64,000 nt of DNA from Trichoplax sp. H2 (taxonomy: Eukaryota > Placozoa > Uniplacotomia > Trichoplacea). The stretch is from NCBI GenBank assembly GCA_003344405.1, contig NOWV01000213.1:1-64000 (forward strand), read 5' to 3'. The notes under the pieces are model-generated. The model was not told the origin of the DNA and did not search any database. It worked only from the letters and a program-made list of their open reading frames with translations. This document shows positions 34,411-47,029 of the stretch, one piece after another (positions within the stretch are counted from its first letter, which is position 1; every line of letters starts with the position of its first letter). The translations under genes and the position numbers were made by a program.

Positions 34411-37400
34411 TAAAAATATGGGGACTGAGATGGTGATTGCTCTGTTTTAATACAAGACTTTTCTTTCTTGGATCGTAATAACAAACTGAAAGTGGTGAAA
34501 ATTTTTCACCTTCAATCTCTCAAGCAATGAATAATATTGCTTGAAAACAAATTACTCCTTTTCTCAGTTAATTTCATTGACGCTTTCACTAGAGCACAAA
34601 CTTTTTCTATAGATATCAAAAGCGCATTTACTCAATCATTTATAGGAATCAATTATAATTATAGTAGAGAATAATTATTACTATCGCACTTTAAGACCGA
34701 CATTATGAGATATCGCAATTATCATTCTATCGACAATGTTTTATTCCCCGACGGCGAATGGCATTTTTAATTAATCTAATTGTGCATTTATATTCAATCT
34801 AGATAATAGTCGAGACAATTCTTTCCTTTCCGATTACAATTACTTTAATCGGATTTCAATGCAGAAAATGCGGAAGTAATATACTTATTGCATATCTTTA
34901 TTATTGTCTAATAATAAAAATGTTTTTCCCCGTCACAGCCATTGATAGAAGAATCATCATTTGTTCAAATCTAGAGTAATAAAGTTGGCAACGAACAATA
35001 ATGTCCGAGAGAAAGTCAATCACGAAATCACTTTGGTCTTTAGTTTACTGTATTTAGATTTTAAAGGAACAGAAACATTTTAGACAAAAAAATAAAAATG
35101 GATTCGAGAGCATGTCTGAATGTAAAACTGTACACTTAAGTTAATTGGAGATTCTGTTTAGAATCTATCGTCCATAGCTGGTATTCGATTATTCCTCGAT
35201 GATTTTAGTCCTTTGATAGATATGCCATTAGAATGGATTTATGATTGACAGTGTCTGGGAGATTAAATGAACTAAATTGATCTATTGACATAGAGTAGAT
35301 TGCAATAACGTGGTCGAAATGGATCATGGAGAATATACCAAGTATGATGTATAATATTGCAATACCATATTATGCTACAACTATGGCAGCTATTTCAGTC
35401 AAGATTGAATTTTTATAAAGGACATGTCGATGATAGCTGGTTATTTTTTCTTATCAAGTGGTCAAGTTTAATTTTATTTAAAACTGAGGAATAAATGAGA
35501 CTATGATTGTAACCATAATTCTATTTCCGCCATTGGCATAGCATAGCTGTAGTGAGCTCGGTACACTAATTGACAAACATTGTGAAATTGAAACATTGCA
35601 CAGTTGAAAATATTTGTACAAGCCTTCTTTCCCATGTCAATAGTGTATTTGCATTTAATTACCGTATTACATTGGTCACTAATTAACTAACTCAAATTAT
35701 CTTCCATAGAAATAAATTCATTATTGGTGCCCACCGTAATTATAGATTTAAAAACTGAAAATTGTTCAATTATGTAATGATTAATTGCTAAATTCACAAT
35801 CGTGAAAGTAAAAATAGAAATACTTAGCAATGTATAATGTATATAGGCAACTGTGAAACCTTCAACAATACCTATAATAGCTTTTGCAAAGTTTTAAATT
35901 AAATTATCTCTAATTTATTAGTTTACCCCGATAATTTATATTATTTTATAAATTAAAATAAATCTAGACGATAGAGTACAGCGCTCTTATAGCACTGGGC
36001 AGTCTCAATGATGGATTTTATAGATATATTAGTGTTCACAGCATTGCTGCCTTGTAGACTAAAATTGTTTTACATAATATACCACAGGGAGTCTACTGAT
36101 TCTAAGCCTCTTAGAACTTAGGCGTTATAGCAACAGTACTACGTGTTTACTAGATTTTGCGACAGTTTAGATAGTTATCAGCAGAAGCTAATCAAAGTAA
36201 GTGATTTATGTTAGACTATAGAATAGTAAATAGTGGTATACATATTTCATAAGCCGTTTCGATTCAAAAATGACGTTGAGGTTATAATATTATTTACATC
36301 CAGGTTAAAAATTTGTTATGGCTAAATTTTTGTATTTCATACCGATTAAATTGAACAATATTGTCTACGAATTACACAAATCTGAATCAAGATAAGTATA
36401 TAACTTAGTGGTATCATGAAGTGTGTAGTAAGAGAATAAGTTAGCGCTGGTGAACATTGAAACATACTGCACTAATTGGCAATAAGCAAAGAAAGCAGGG
36501 CGGGATGTTTTCCTTGCCTTTGATATGATCAACGAAAAGCTAAAACTGACTCAGTATTTTCTTCCAGAAACTATTTATTATAATATTTCATTAACTTACT
36601 CGTACATTGACCATTTTAGATCCGATAACTATATATATGTTATTAATGATTGCTAATAAATACTAATGTGGCTATTATGATAAGTGTCAAATGTTGCGAT
36701 AACGATATTTGTTACGGTATACCAAATCTATACTGTACATTGCAAGCTATTTCGAGGATGTTCATAGAAAATAATTAAGTCGTCACGTTGATTATATCGG
36801 TTAGAGCCGCTAGATAGTAAGGTAATAGTAATATTTGTTATGCAAATATAGCTAAAGCAACTAAAAAAGAAGTTGTCTGAGTGTTTGTCGACTAGAAGAC
36901 TTAATAAGCATTTAGTTTGCTAGTAGTGGATAAGAAGTACAAATAAATCCTGGGATTGAAGTTGCTGTTCATCAAATTACAGTAAACGGTATATTCTACA
37001 CGAAGGGTATAGTTTGGGTCGTTACACCGGCATTAATTGTTTTCCTATAATTTGCTTTTAAATATTTGTAAGGATTTTGGAATTTAAATACTATAGGAAG
37101 ATTAGACCTACTGAGCTAGGATAAGTATTGACGATAGGGTAAAAAATAAGCTGGCTGTATGAGTAGATCATAAAGTTGCTAAAGAAGAAAGTTTTGATCT
37201 AGTAGAATAGAGGAAATAGACTACAACTACCTCATCAATAGAGAAAAAGATAGCGCTTAAGAATTTGTAACTTAATCCTATTTAACGTATAGAAATGAAG
37301 TTCTATTAACTGAACTATTGACAGCCCTTCAACTCGTCGTGCAATTACTATTGATTAATCTATACAAACAGAATCGCTTTTCTTCACACTTACAATTATG

Positions 37401-40400
37401 ATAGAATGGTTTTCATATGACGGTATCATACAAATTGAACATTGCTATTTTACTGTTCGCTAGTACTGTTAGTATGAATCTTCAATTTTACCGTACATGG
37501 ATTTGCTTACTGTAAATGAAATCTAACCCGCACGATATCTGTAATCTGTTGACTGTAATTAGCAAGGTATCACTTACTACATAGATATTTTGGATATCCG
37601 CGCTTGAATCAACCGATATTTTCCATTACCTAGGATAGCTTAATAAATAGTTGCATGTATATTTCGTAACCCTTACTGTTTCAAAAATGACAAAAGGAAA
37701 GTAAAAGAGAGGTTAACTGTTTTACCTGGCATCTATTATATATTATTGGGCCTAGAGGAGGCGTGAAATGGAAGGATTAAGAGTGCGAATATGCAGCAAA
37801 CCTCCTACACTTGCCCATACATAATACGAGTTGAAAAGTTGTGGGAGGGAAGTAAGGATGGTCAATTATGTCGATGATTCGGGAGAAGGCATCAAGGTCA
37901 AAGTAAAGCTTGCAAGGAATACCGGAAAAGAAAGCAATAAAACACACAAGTAAAGGGAACAACGAAAAGGCACGAGGAGAAAAAGAGACAAGAAAGAGGA
38001 TTTACAACCAAAAATGTTGCAAATCTCCTTAACTAAAACGTTACGAATCAGTTTTATGTAGCGTTTCACAATAAGTTATTCATCTAAAGGTAAACCTAGA
38101 ACCTTGAGATACCAAGAGAGTGCAATTATGCATATACTTATAGTACGTTTATTACTAAAATAAAATTGTTAAACTTAATGCTGCTCATGAAGTATTAGTA
38201 ATTATGAGACGTTAATATCAGCAAGGCTTATACATATAGAGTATGCGTAAGGAAAAGGATTTGCGCATAAGTTGGCTGAAGAGTTAAGAATAAGTTAGTT
38301 ACGTGTAAAGAGTACGCATTGATGTCTACACTCCAGGCCAGCACGTGCAAGTAGGCTGGTGGAACTTTAGCAAGTCGCAAAATACTGTTAATAGTAGTCA
38401 CACGGTATTAAAAGCAATGAATGACACGAATGAAAATATTGGCATTAATCTATTTTACGTAGATTGATTTTTGTCCTTTTATTACGCTTTAGAAGCAATT
38501 CTGCTTAGAAGGAATGATAATTAATTTCTAGTGACTTGAAACTTAAAGCATAGAGAAAAATCCGATGTTAATTACATTATCTTTTCCTTAACTAGATTGC
38601 TTTATACTGATACAAATTATACTATATTCAAATATGACTTTATGTAAGACTTCATGACAGTCTACATTAATTAGGAAAAATACTAACCTTGCACTTCTTA
38701 TGTACTTTGTAACATCTTTGCTCCAGAGCTAAAGTGTAGAACCGACTTTTTTTAACTAATATTAGTGTTTATGCTACAGCTGTAAATCGTTGACTGTACG
38801 TATGATTATATTTTGTTCTATAAGCCATTGTTGATGTATATTTTGGGAGTCAGATTACTTGCCATGTACAATATGTCTGTAACGTATCATCTTGCGTGGT
38901 TGTTAATATTTGAAGCTCAGAAAACAAGATGCCACCATTTTAAATATAATAATTTTAGTCTCATATTACCAGGATTATAATGGCTTCTGTGACCAATCTA
39001 ACATTATGAACTAACATCTAAGAAATACTATAGTACATATCTGATATTACGGCAACAGTACTCATTTGCTCTACATGCCATTAAGTATTAATGACGCATG
39101 ATTCACGAGAGAAATCTTCTACCTCGTGATCAGCTATGCAAGTATTTGCTGAAACTGCAATGAGATATTTTTAGTTTGAGATAGAAACCTAAACTAAAAT
39201 ATGTAGTATTACTAAACCGATTAAAGATGGTATAGTTTGTGTAACAATGTCAGATTTATATGGTATATTAGCTACATATAGACAAAGTTAAATTAGAATT
39301 TTTACTAGCAGACAATCAGTTCGTTTTATATGCAGCAGTATTCAAAAAGAATAATGTAATTATTTTTACAAAGGCTTTCTATGTTCACAATCATAATATT
39401 GATGCTCATTTTGAACGAAAGAATCGTTATTATTCGTCAAGAAAATTACGAGATATTTCAGCTACAACGCAAAAAGCGTAACTTTGTAATCTCCTTTTTA
39501 GATAAATACAAAATAGTTTAGTCAACCCAGTATAATATACGACTATAATTATTTTTAATGCTTAAATAACTAGGCATTTTATTTAAATTAGCTCATATCT
39601 CATAGTCGCAAACTTAACTTGCGAACTTCTACCCTAAATTAATAGATTACTGATTCCTAACTCCACTACACCTTGAGTTCTACTGTGCGGTAGTTCTGTA
39701 CTACTTGCGCTCACACAAGAATAAAACTTTTCTAAAAGTTTAGAATAGTTTTAAAACTTTTAAACTCTTAAACTCTTTATGTTCTGCTAATATATTCGAA
39801 ATTGGCTTAATGTAATAGATGTCACATTTATCATTATCTTATTTTTAAACATACGTTTACCAAATTATAACCCACAAGACGAAAAGTGTCACACAGCTCA
39901 TGATTCTAAATTTAATTATGGTAGCTAGAGTGAAGTCTTTGAACATATAAGTTCTCATAATTACTGATGTAGGTTGTTTACCAAAGTTTGTATTTGAAAT
40001 TTCTTTAAGATTAAAAATATTCACAAATCGGCAGTGAATGCTTAAAATTACTTATTGAGACTTTCTTACCACAGCGTTGTAGCATGTTCTTTCTATATAG
40101 AGATTTTTTAATAAATTTCTTTCTAATTTAGATACTTTTATTCTGAGAATCCAATGGCACCAATGTTGGAAGAATAACGTTATAGATTAAAGAATGCTGT
40201 GGTCGTTACTGTATTGTACTTATATGTTAGCGATAGTTTGATGAATAATTTTGATCAAATTACCAAAATCACGTTCAACGCTTTTATTCATTCGATTATA
40301 AAATTCAGTAAACAGAATCAATAGGGTTCAAGTGTTGATTTTCATAAATTAATTTTTTAAGCAACGATTAAAAATAGTCAAATAGGATAGTATGTCATAC

Positions 40401-41545
40401 ATCAACGTCTATCAAAATGATTGTATGTGCCTAAGCCCATTACTTGTAACCGATTCTATATTTAATAATGAAAACCAGCGACGCTGGGGATACTCCCAAA
40501 ATGTTATGAAAGTACTCATGTGGATTCGGTAGTTTTTTCATATTTTTAAATAGAGTCATAAAAGTTATTTTCACCGAAATTCTAAATTGAGTGTAAACTT
40601 ATGCTTGTAAATAAACATACATATTATTATTAAAGTATGAACTAATTTTGGTAGTGATGATATGATGAAAATTTAGATAAATTTCCTATAAAAGTGGGCC
40701 AATAATTTCAATTTAATCTAAACCGCTTATAAAAACCGCTTATGCTTAATGCATATCAGTGAGCTGGTAAAAGTAACATATAAGTTTCGAACAAGCTATT
40801 ATCATTAAGTAAGAAACGCCATACACTACGCATATCGTTGCTGAAATTCATCAATTACAGTAGCTCAAACTTGTATTGAGATGCCATTAACTGTACTATT
40901 TTTATCGTGGTTGGCTTGAATGAAGGTGGAAACAATATTGAATACCAGAATTGTCTGGCATTCTTATATTAAGATAAACTTACGCAATGAAATAGACATA
41001 CCAGGCAAATTCGTCAAGGAGCTATGATATGCATTCCTACCTTTTTGCCTATCATTGTATACTTGTAAGAAATTAATAAGTCTAAGTCATTGTCTCGTTG
41101 TTTTTTGACTTCATTTAAAATTTCAGTTTCCAAGCTTTTCTTCCAATAGCTAGATAAGATAAAAAATTTTGAAAATCTAGATATTATTTCAAAACGTAAT
41201 GAATTCGTTATTATATGCTAATGAATACGGATGGAAAATATCACCGATCTATGCCAATTGACTATCTATGAATTCTTTAATTAAATTATATTTATGATGT
41301 GCCTAAGCATTAAGATACTTAGATTAAGTATTAGTCTAATTTCGCTGTATCGATTAGTAATTTGGCTAAAATATGACCTATCGTAATTCAGTTTTAAAGT
41401 CTTTACTAGTTATGAAATTTACGGTTTAAACGGATAATAAAAACTGCATGGCATTCAGAAAAATTTACAGTTTTTCGAATAATTCAATGGAAAAAGGCAT
41501 TTATTACCTAAATTTATACAATTCGCTCTGAGTTGATGCTTTGGA
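34411..41545. other. 7 kb AT-rich intergenic region
   Basis: No gene supported. A frame at about 39270-39481 (plus) lacks ATG but looks somewhat protein-like (FVLYAAVFKKNNVIIFTKAF); it could be an exon or chance. Frames at 37777-38069 (minus) arise from a purine-rich strand and are low-complexity. The right end should hold the 3' flank of the Roc-COR gene, the left end the promoter of the TPR gene. Confidence 0.35.
41500..41505 (-). terminator. probable poly(A) signal of the Roc-COR/ZU5 gene
   Basis: AATAAA on the minus strand, about 40 bases past the stop codon at 41546-41548. Its position supports the short final exon proposed there. Confidence 0.5.
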
Positions 41546-44500
41546 TTATAAAAGTTCTTCGGCGTCATCAGGCTTTCCGTTTAAGAATATTGTATATTTT
41601 AATGATTTATTTTACTTCAGGTATATTACGTGTAATATAAGAAAAGTTATATTCGGTTTTAGCCTTACCAAAAATAAATAGCAGGACATGGCTTCTTTGA
41701 CGTTATTCTTTTCATCAGACTCGAGAAGAATTATCTGGCAGAGCTCCGGTGGAGGAATTTCACTTACTGTGAATTTACACTTAAACATAATACTGGTCGC
41801 AAAACTAGTATGCCAGTTAAGGAATAAATCTTTCATGCAGGTTGTATTTGAATCGATGGAGTCCTGAACTAAATGACTACTAATAAATTTTACTTTGTAG
41901 TAGCCGCCACGTAGAAATATTTCTTCATTTGCATCATTGATTAACTGATACAATTTAAGTCTAGAATTCTGTTCAGGTCTGGACTGAACTCCTTTCTTGG
42001 TTATACTTATCTTCAAGAACAGAAAGGAGGAAGCTAACTGAATTAATTGAGCTTGAAATTGAATAGGATATTGCAAAGAAAGAGATGGTATAGGCAGATC
42101 GATCTTAATTAATTTTGCTAATGATTGATCAAAAATAGATTGGTCAATCAAGACATTAATATTATCACTTTTAATGTAAAATGTTGAAAGTTGTTCGATG
42201 GAGAAAACAATACAAGGCTGCTCATGTTTGGTTTCAATTCGTTTATAATCCTTAGAATCGAATCTATATCCGCTTCTTTCTATGTTTTGGTCAAGCAGTG
42301 TTACTTCTGGACATTCCTTGGTACCATTCGAATCATAAACTTGCTGCGGTTGTAAAATAGGCAATTTTAATTTAGGTGACTTATCATTGCGGACATTAAT
42401 CAGCAAATCATTCGGCTCTAGTTGAACTACTTGTAGCAGTAATTGGCCAGTTTCGCTTTCATGGTTATGATAACAGAATGTATCGCTGAAATAATATTTG
42501 ACAGTAATAATAGTATCTTCCTTTAAACTATCAGCTGGGATATGGAATTCAAATCCTGGAAGATTACTTAAGGTAATACAGTTGTCTTCCATGGCTTTGC
42601 AGTTTACGCTTTTACGATAGCATTTCATAGTAGCTGAAATTGGAACATCATCGATATATTTTAATAGTTGCACAAATTGAATACTAACTTTTATATTTTT
42701 TAAGTATTTAAAGTAAAAGCTAGAGATATACTAGTAGAATGCATAGAATTTCAGTTACCATTCTGTATGTCATTCTATCATAATATTAACAAATCAGGAT
42801 ACTCAAATTTAATTTGATAACGTCAAAACTAGTTCCAGTTATTACGGAAATTTTGAGAAAATAATCTAAGATAATTCAAGTTTAGGTAAATATTTTATGA
42901 TCATTCTGATTTGTGCTTATGATATCATCGGATCATTTATTAACGGATATGTCATGTACATCCACTTGCCTCTTATTCGATGAGTAATTGCTATCGTTGC
43001 TAGTTGAACTAATTGATGTCCAGTTTTTCTAATTTCTTTTAACGAATTCATTAGTAAACTATCACAAAATAGAGTAAAACTTTTCTTGTTTAAGCATTTT
43101 AGAAAATATGTTAGGTAGAGTTTTCTTTCTTCTTCTATAGAAGTCTCAATTGATATAGATTGATTTAAATCATAGATTTGCTTGGTAAATGAATTCCATA
43201 ATGCAGCAGGAACAAATTTATTCCAATTATCGTCAATACTAACTACATCAATGATTTGATCGATATCACTGTGTGTCGGGGATAGCTCCCAAATATTGTC
43301 TAAGTCGTGTTGTTACAATAAAAAAATAAGAAAATTAGATAAAATTAAAGCTTAAAATTACTACTCTACCAGTGATTCATGGAAATGCTTGTTAGTTTAC
43401 CTCATTTGTTGATATATACTGTTATAATTAAATGCAGATGAAAAAAGCTAGGAATTATTGTAATTCTGCATATTGAAAGTTTAGTGGAATATCGAAAAAA
43501 CTGCTTCTGTTAATTATTGATAATATTTATCGTTTTAATTACTGTATTATTTGCTGATCAGTTATAGGGCTTAAAAATTTTATTTATGAGGTACTTCTGT
43601 TCAAAAATGACAATATGAAGATATCTCCTTACAACTATATTCGATTGCATACTCAAGCTTTAGTCTGTACACATGATCATTAGTTTAGCTGGCGATCTTT
43701 TCCTTTTAAATGTTTACTTTAATCAATCAAGGCACATCTTAACTTCTAGTACATTAACAAACTGCCAATTAAAATCCTATTGCACGATTCTTTAATTCAA
43801 AATTACGTTAACCTTTTCAGTGATGTCATTTAAAGGACGTTACACTTAGATATAACAGTAATTCAAAGAAAAACTCTTAAATTTTAATTTATAGCATACC
43901 CTTGACATTTACTTTGTTCCCTAGATTCCAATCGTCTAGAGCTTTAAAACTCATGGGAGAGTAACATTCTTGGCATTTGATTTGTTGATGACCAAGACGT
44001 TGATGAACGTCGGTTATACCATTTAATCGCTGACATAGATCGCATTTAAGGTAAAATTGACCACGAATATTTTCTAATTTTGGCATTTTCTTATTTGTAA
44101 TTGATATCAATTCCTCTAGCAAGACTGAATGTGGACTAAACTTATCAATAAAATTTTTAACATTATGAACTAATGTATTTTTTGATGTAGAATTATCCAA
44201 TATTTCATATTGATATTGCATTGCTACGGTGGATTTTTCTTTTTTGACTACAATGCAATATTGATTATTTAAAAAAAAATATTTAGCATAACGATGGAAG
44301 AACTGGACTAATGGACTTCCCCATTCTTTGAGACATGATGATATAAGATCTCGAAAAAGATTATCTGGAATATAAGGCACTTGATCTTGTACATTATATC
44401 CTACATGAAGCCAGTCTGATTTTTCGTAGGATTTTATTGTATCAGGTTCCTCTTCAACATATTGAGGTAGTACGTAAGGAATAAAATAGCCACGATTGTC

Positions 44501-47029
44501 TTGATATTGCTTAGCGGAATCACTGATTTCGGATATAATGCCATAAATTTTTAAGACATCAATGATCATTTTTCTCTCCATATCATCGAAGTTAAAATGG
44601 CTAGCAAGGCTATTTAACCATTCGCAGTTTATTTTTTTCAAATAATTTATTTGGCCTAATTCGTCATGAAATTCCATGTCCTTATATCGCTGTGGATACC
44701 ATTTTGAAGCATGACCAGCTATGTTTACAAGCCACTGAAGATCAGTAACAATAATTCCTTCATTTTGACAATATAGAATGTCGCCAGCATCATTTAAATA
44801 GGATAACATATTAAGAAAGAAATTTTCATCTTCATATAATCCAATATCTCGCGATAGTTGGCGTATATCATCCACTTTCATTATTTTATGAATTGAATAA
44901 CCCATTATATTATCAAAAAGATTTATTGATAATTCTTGGTTGTGATGCTTCTGAACAGCTTCGTGTAATATTTGCCCCATGAAGAGCCATTTTGCCGGTA
45001 TGTTTTCCTGAGAAAGTGGTAGAGACTGTAGAAACTGTCTTATCATAGCCATTAGTTCATTTCTACACTGTCGGCGATTATCAATGATATCCAAATGATT
45101 ATCTTGAAGATTGGAATTGAAAATAATTTTTGAAGAGACTACATGACTTTTTAAGAAAGGTAAGGATTTTAATAAGCCTTGAGTTAATTGCTCAAATTGA
45201 CAAGTTTGTTCTTCATGGATTTTGCCTTGGTGTAAACCGACCAAAATTATAATTGGTAACGAATATTCTTGAGTTTGCTCGTTCATAGTTATGCTGAGCC
45301 GGTTTTGAGAGATATCTTTACCAATTATGGTAACCAGCCATTCCTTGAAAGTTTCTAGATATGAGATTCTTTCTGATGAATAATGCCAATTTTGCAAAGT
45401 CTCATTTATTGCATCAGTCATATTTAAGGGAATAATATATAAGTTGCTTTTAGGAATGAACGGATAGTAGGCAATAGAATGGGCCATAGAGATATTATTA
45501 CTACAAAATTTGATAGCCTGAGAAGGTTTATTTGCAGTATTATTATTCCAAGTGAAGTATGATTGAAGAGACTCATTGAGTTGTGAATTTTGCCTATAAA
45601 GGCGAATTAATTTTTCGAATGGTGTTATAAAATTAGAGAATGAGTCATTAATTTTGGGCGTAGTTATTGTTTCGGTACTTTGATAATTTCTATTTACTTG
45701 TCCGTATTCTTCCTCCTTAGTAACGTTTGTTCGTGATTTTGAGAAAGTATTTCCATTACTTTCCTCACCACAGCACGTATTTTTAGCAAATTTTGTAACT
45801 AAAATATTCTTTAGCAAGGTGTATGTCACGAAGGTAAAAAGAAATACTTGATCATCGTTCAATTTACATGCAACATCATCCGTAAAGCTAATTCCCGTAT
45901 GTGCAGCACCAGTTAGTTGCTTTTCAATTCTATATGCAGAAATATTAAGCAATTCTATCAAAGATTGCGTACAAATACTTGTATATCTAGCACTCATAAC
46001 ACTAATTCTATTCAGATTATTGTAAAATTTAGCATTGCCCAAAGCCCTGATGCAAGCTTTCAAAAATTCCTTGTTGCCTGTAGGTGATATGAATAAAACG
46101 AAATTGAGCTAATATACGAAAAGATAATTAAAGATTTACTGTATTGACAGATTATTTATGATCAATAATTAAAATTATTATTACAAGTCCAAACGTACGC
46201 AATTTGATTTTTTTATTCACTCTAATCGCAAAATAGAATACGTTCTAACACCACTAAAAGAATCTTACCGACAAGACAATCTGATAAAATAGTTTTTTGA
46301 TTCGATGATAACAAATCGTTAGAAGTATCTTCAAATAGAAAGGATGTCACTAACGTATAATATATTTATTATAACACCAATTAAAAACAACAGCTAAAAA
46401 TCTCTCTTTCTTAGATTAAAACTGAAATGAACTCAGCTTTATTGATAAAAAACGTTCTTTGTGCTGGTTAAATTATATGAGGTTAAAATATTGCACTTGG
46501 GTTTACGCATTAAACTTATAGATTGGCTTGGAGTTACTTACAATGTATACTTTGGCAGTTTTTTCCATTTAATTGACATTTTTGATTCAAGCCTCCTAAT
46601 GAAAAATTAATTGAATTCTGTTAATTGGTATAAATATTAGTGATTTCTACTCATCCTTAAAATAAATTAATGCTGGCCGTTATTACCAGATAACCTTGCT
46701 GTTTCGTCTTGCCTATTCAAGCAAAAAGCGATATGTTTCCCGGAGTTTATTTTTCTGGCTATTTGTTCTGCTTTCAAACAGCAGAAGCAAGCATGATGAT
46801 ATTTCTTCTGCTTGATATAGATGTTGATTAAGATTAGAAACAGATCACAATAAAAATGATCATCGTACGGAGTTTCATTAGTTAAAATCTTGACGGCATC
46901 GACTAGCTTTTCGATTTCAGGCAAGATTTCAATCGGTTGATCAATATCTTGATTGTAACTTTGATTTACAGATAAGATGAGGGAATTAATCTCATCTGTT
47001 ATTAAAGATTTCGTTGATTTATTACCCAT
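41546..47029 (-). CDS. 1316-residue TPR-module / Roc-COR / CARD-like / ZU5-UPA protein (gene A)
   Basis: Six exons, all phases consistent: 46687-47029, 46542-46595, 43900-46077, 42970-43299, 41669-42687 and 41546-41572. Exon 1 starts MGNKSTKS (likely myristoylated) and is the same N-terminal module as gene D (INIYIKQKKYHHACFCCLKA, LNRQDETARL), cut before the TPRs. Exon 3 holds a degenerate Roc half (LYIIPLNMTDA, LPIIILVGLH; no P-loop), then a COR domain (IPAKWLFMGQILHEA, LNDAGDILYCQNEGIIVTDL, QWLVNIAGHASKWYP), then a CDLC-x18-CQEC zinc-ribbon-like end. Exon 4 lacks any ATG and encodes a helical death-fold, CARD-like (YLTYFLKCLNKKSFTLFCDS), spliced by a GC-AG donor (GCAAGT). Exon 5 is ZU5-UPA (CITLSNLPGFEFHIPADSLK). 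Exon 6 adds PDDAEELL and stop. Related animal proteins (DAPK1, PIDD1, UNC5) act in death or stress signalling; its own role is unknown. If exon 4 is not joined, two genes are possible. Confidence 0.75.

Noticed and set aside
37777-38069. Two overlapping leucine/serine-rich minus frames
   Set aside because: Low-complexity result of a purine-rich plus strand; no domain, no splice context.
41612-41668. Unspliced tail of the ZU5 exon of gene A (hydrophobic, FLILHVIYL)
   Set aside because: It begins at a GTAAGG donor shared in position with genes B and C, and a short exon with stop plus poly(A) signal follows at 41546-41572.
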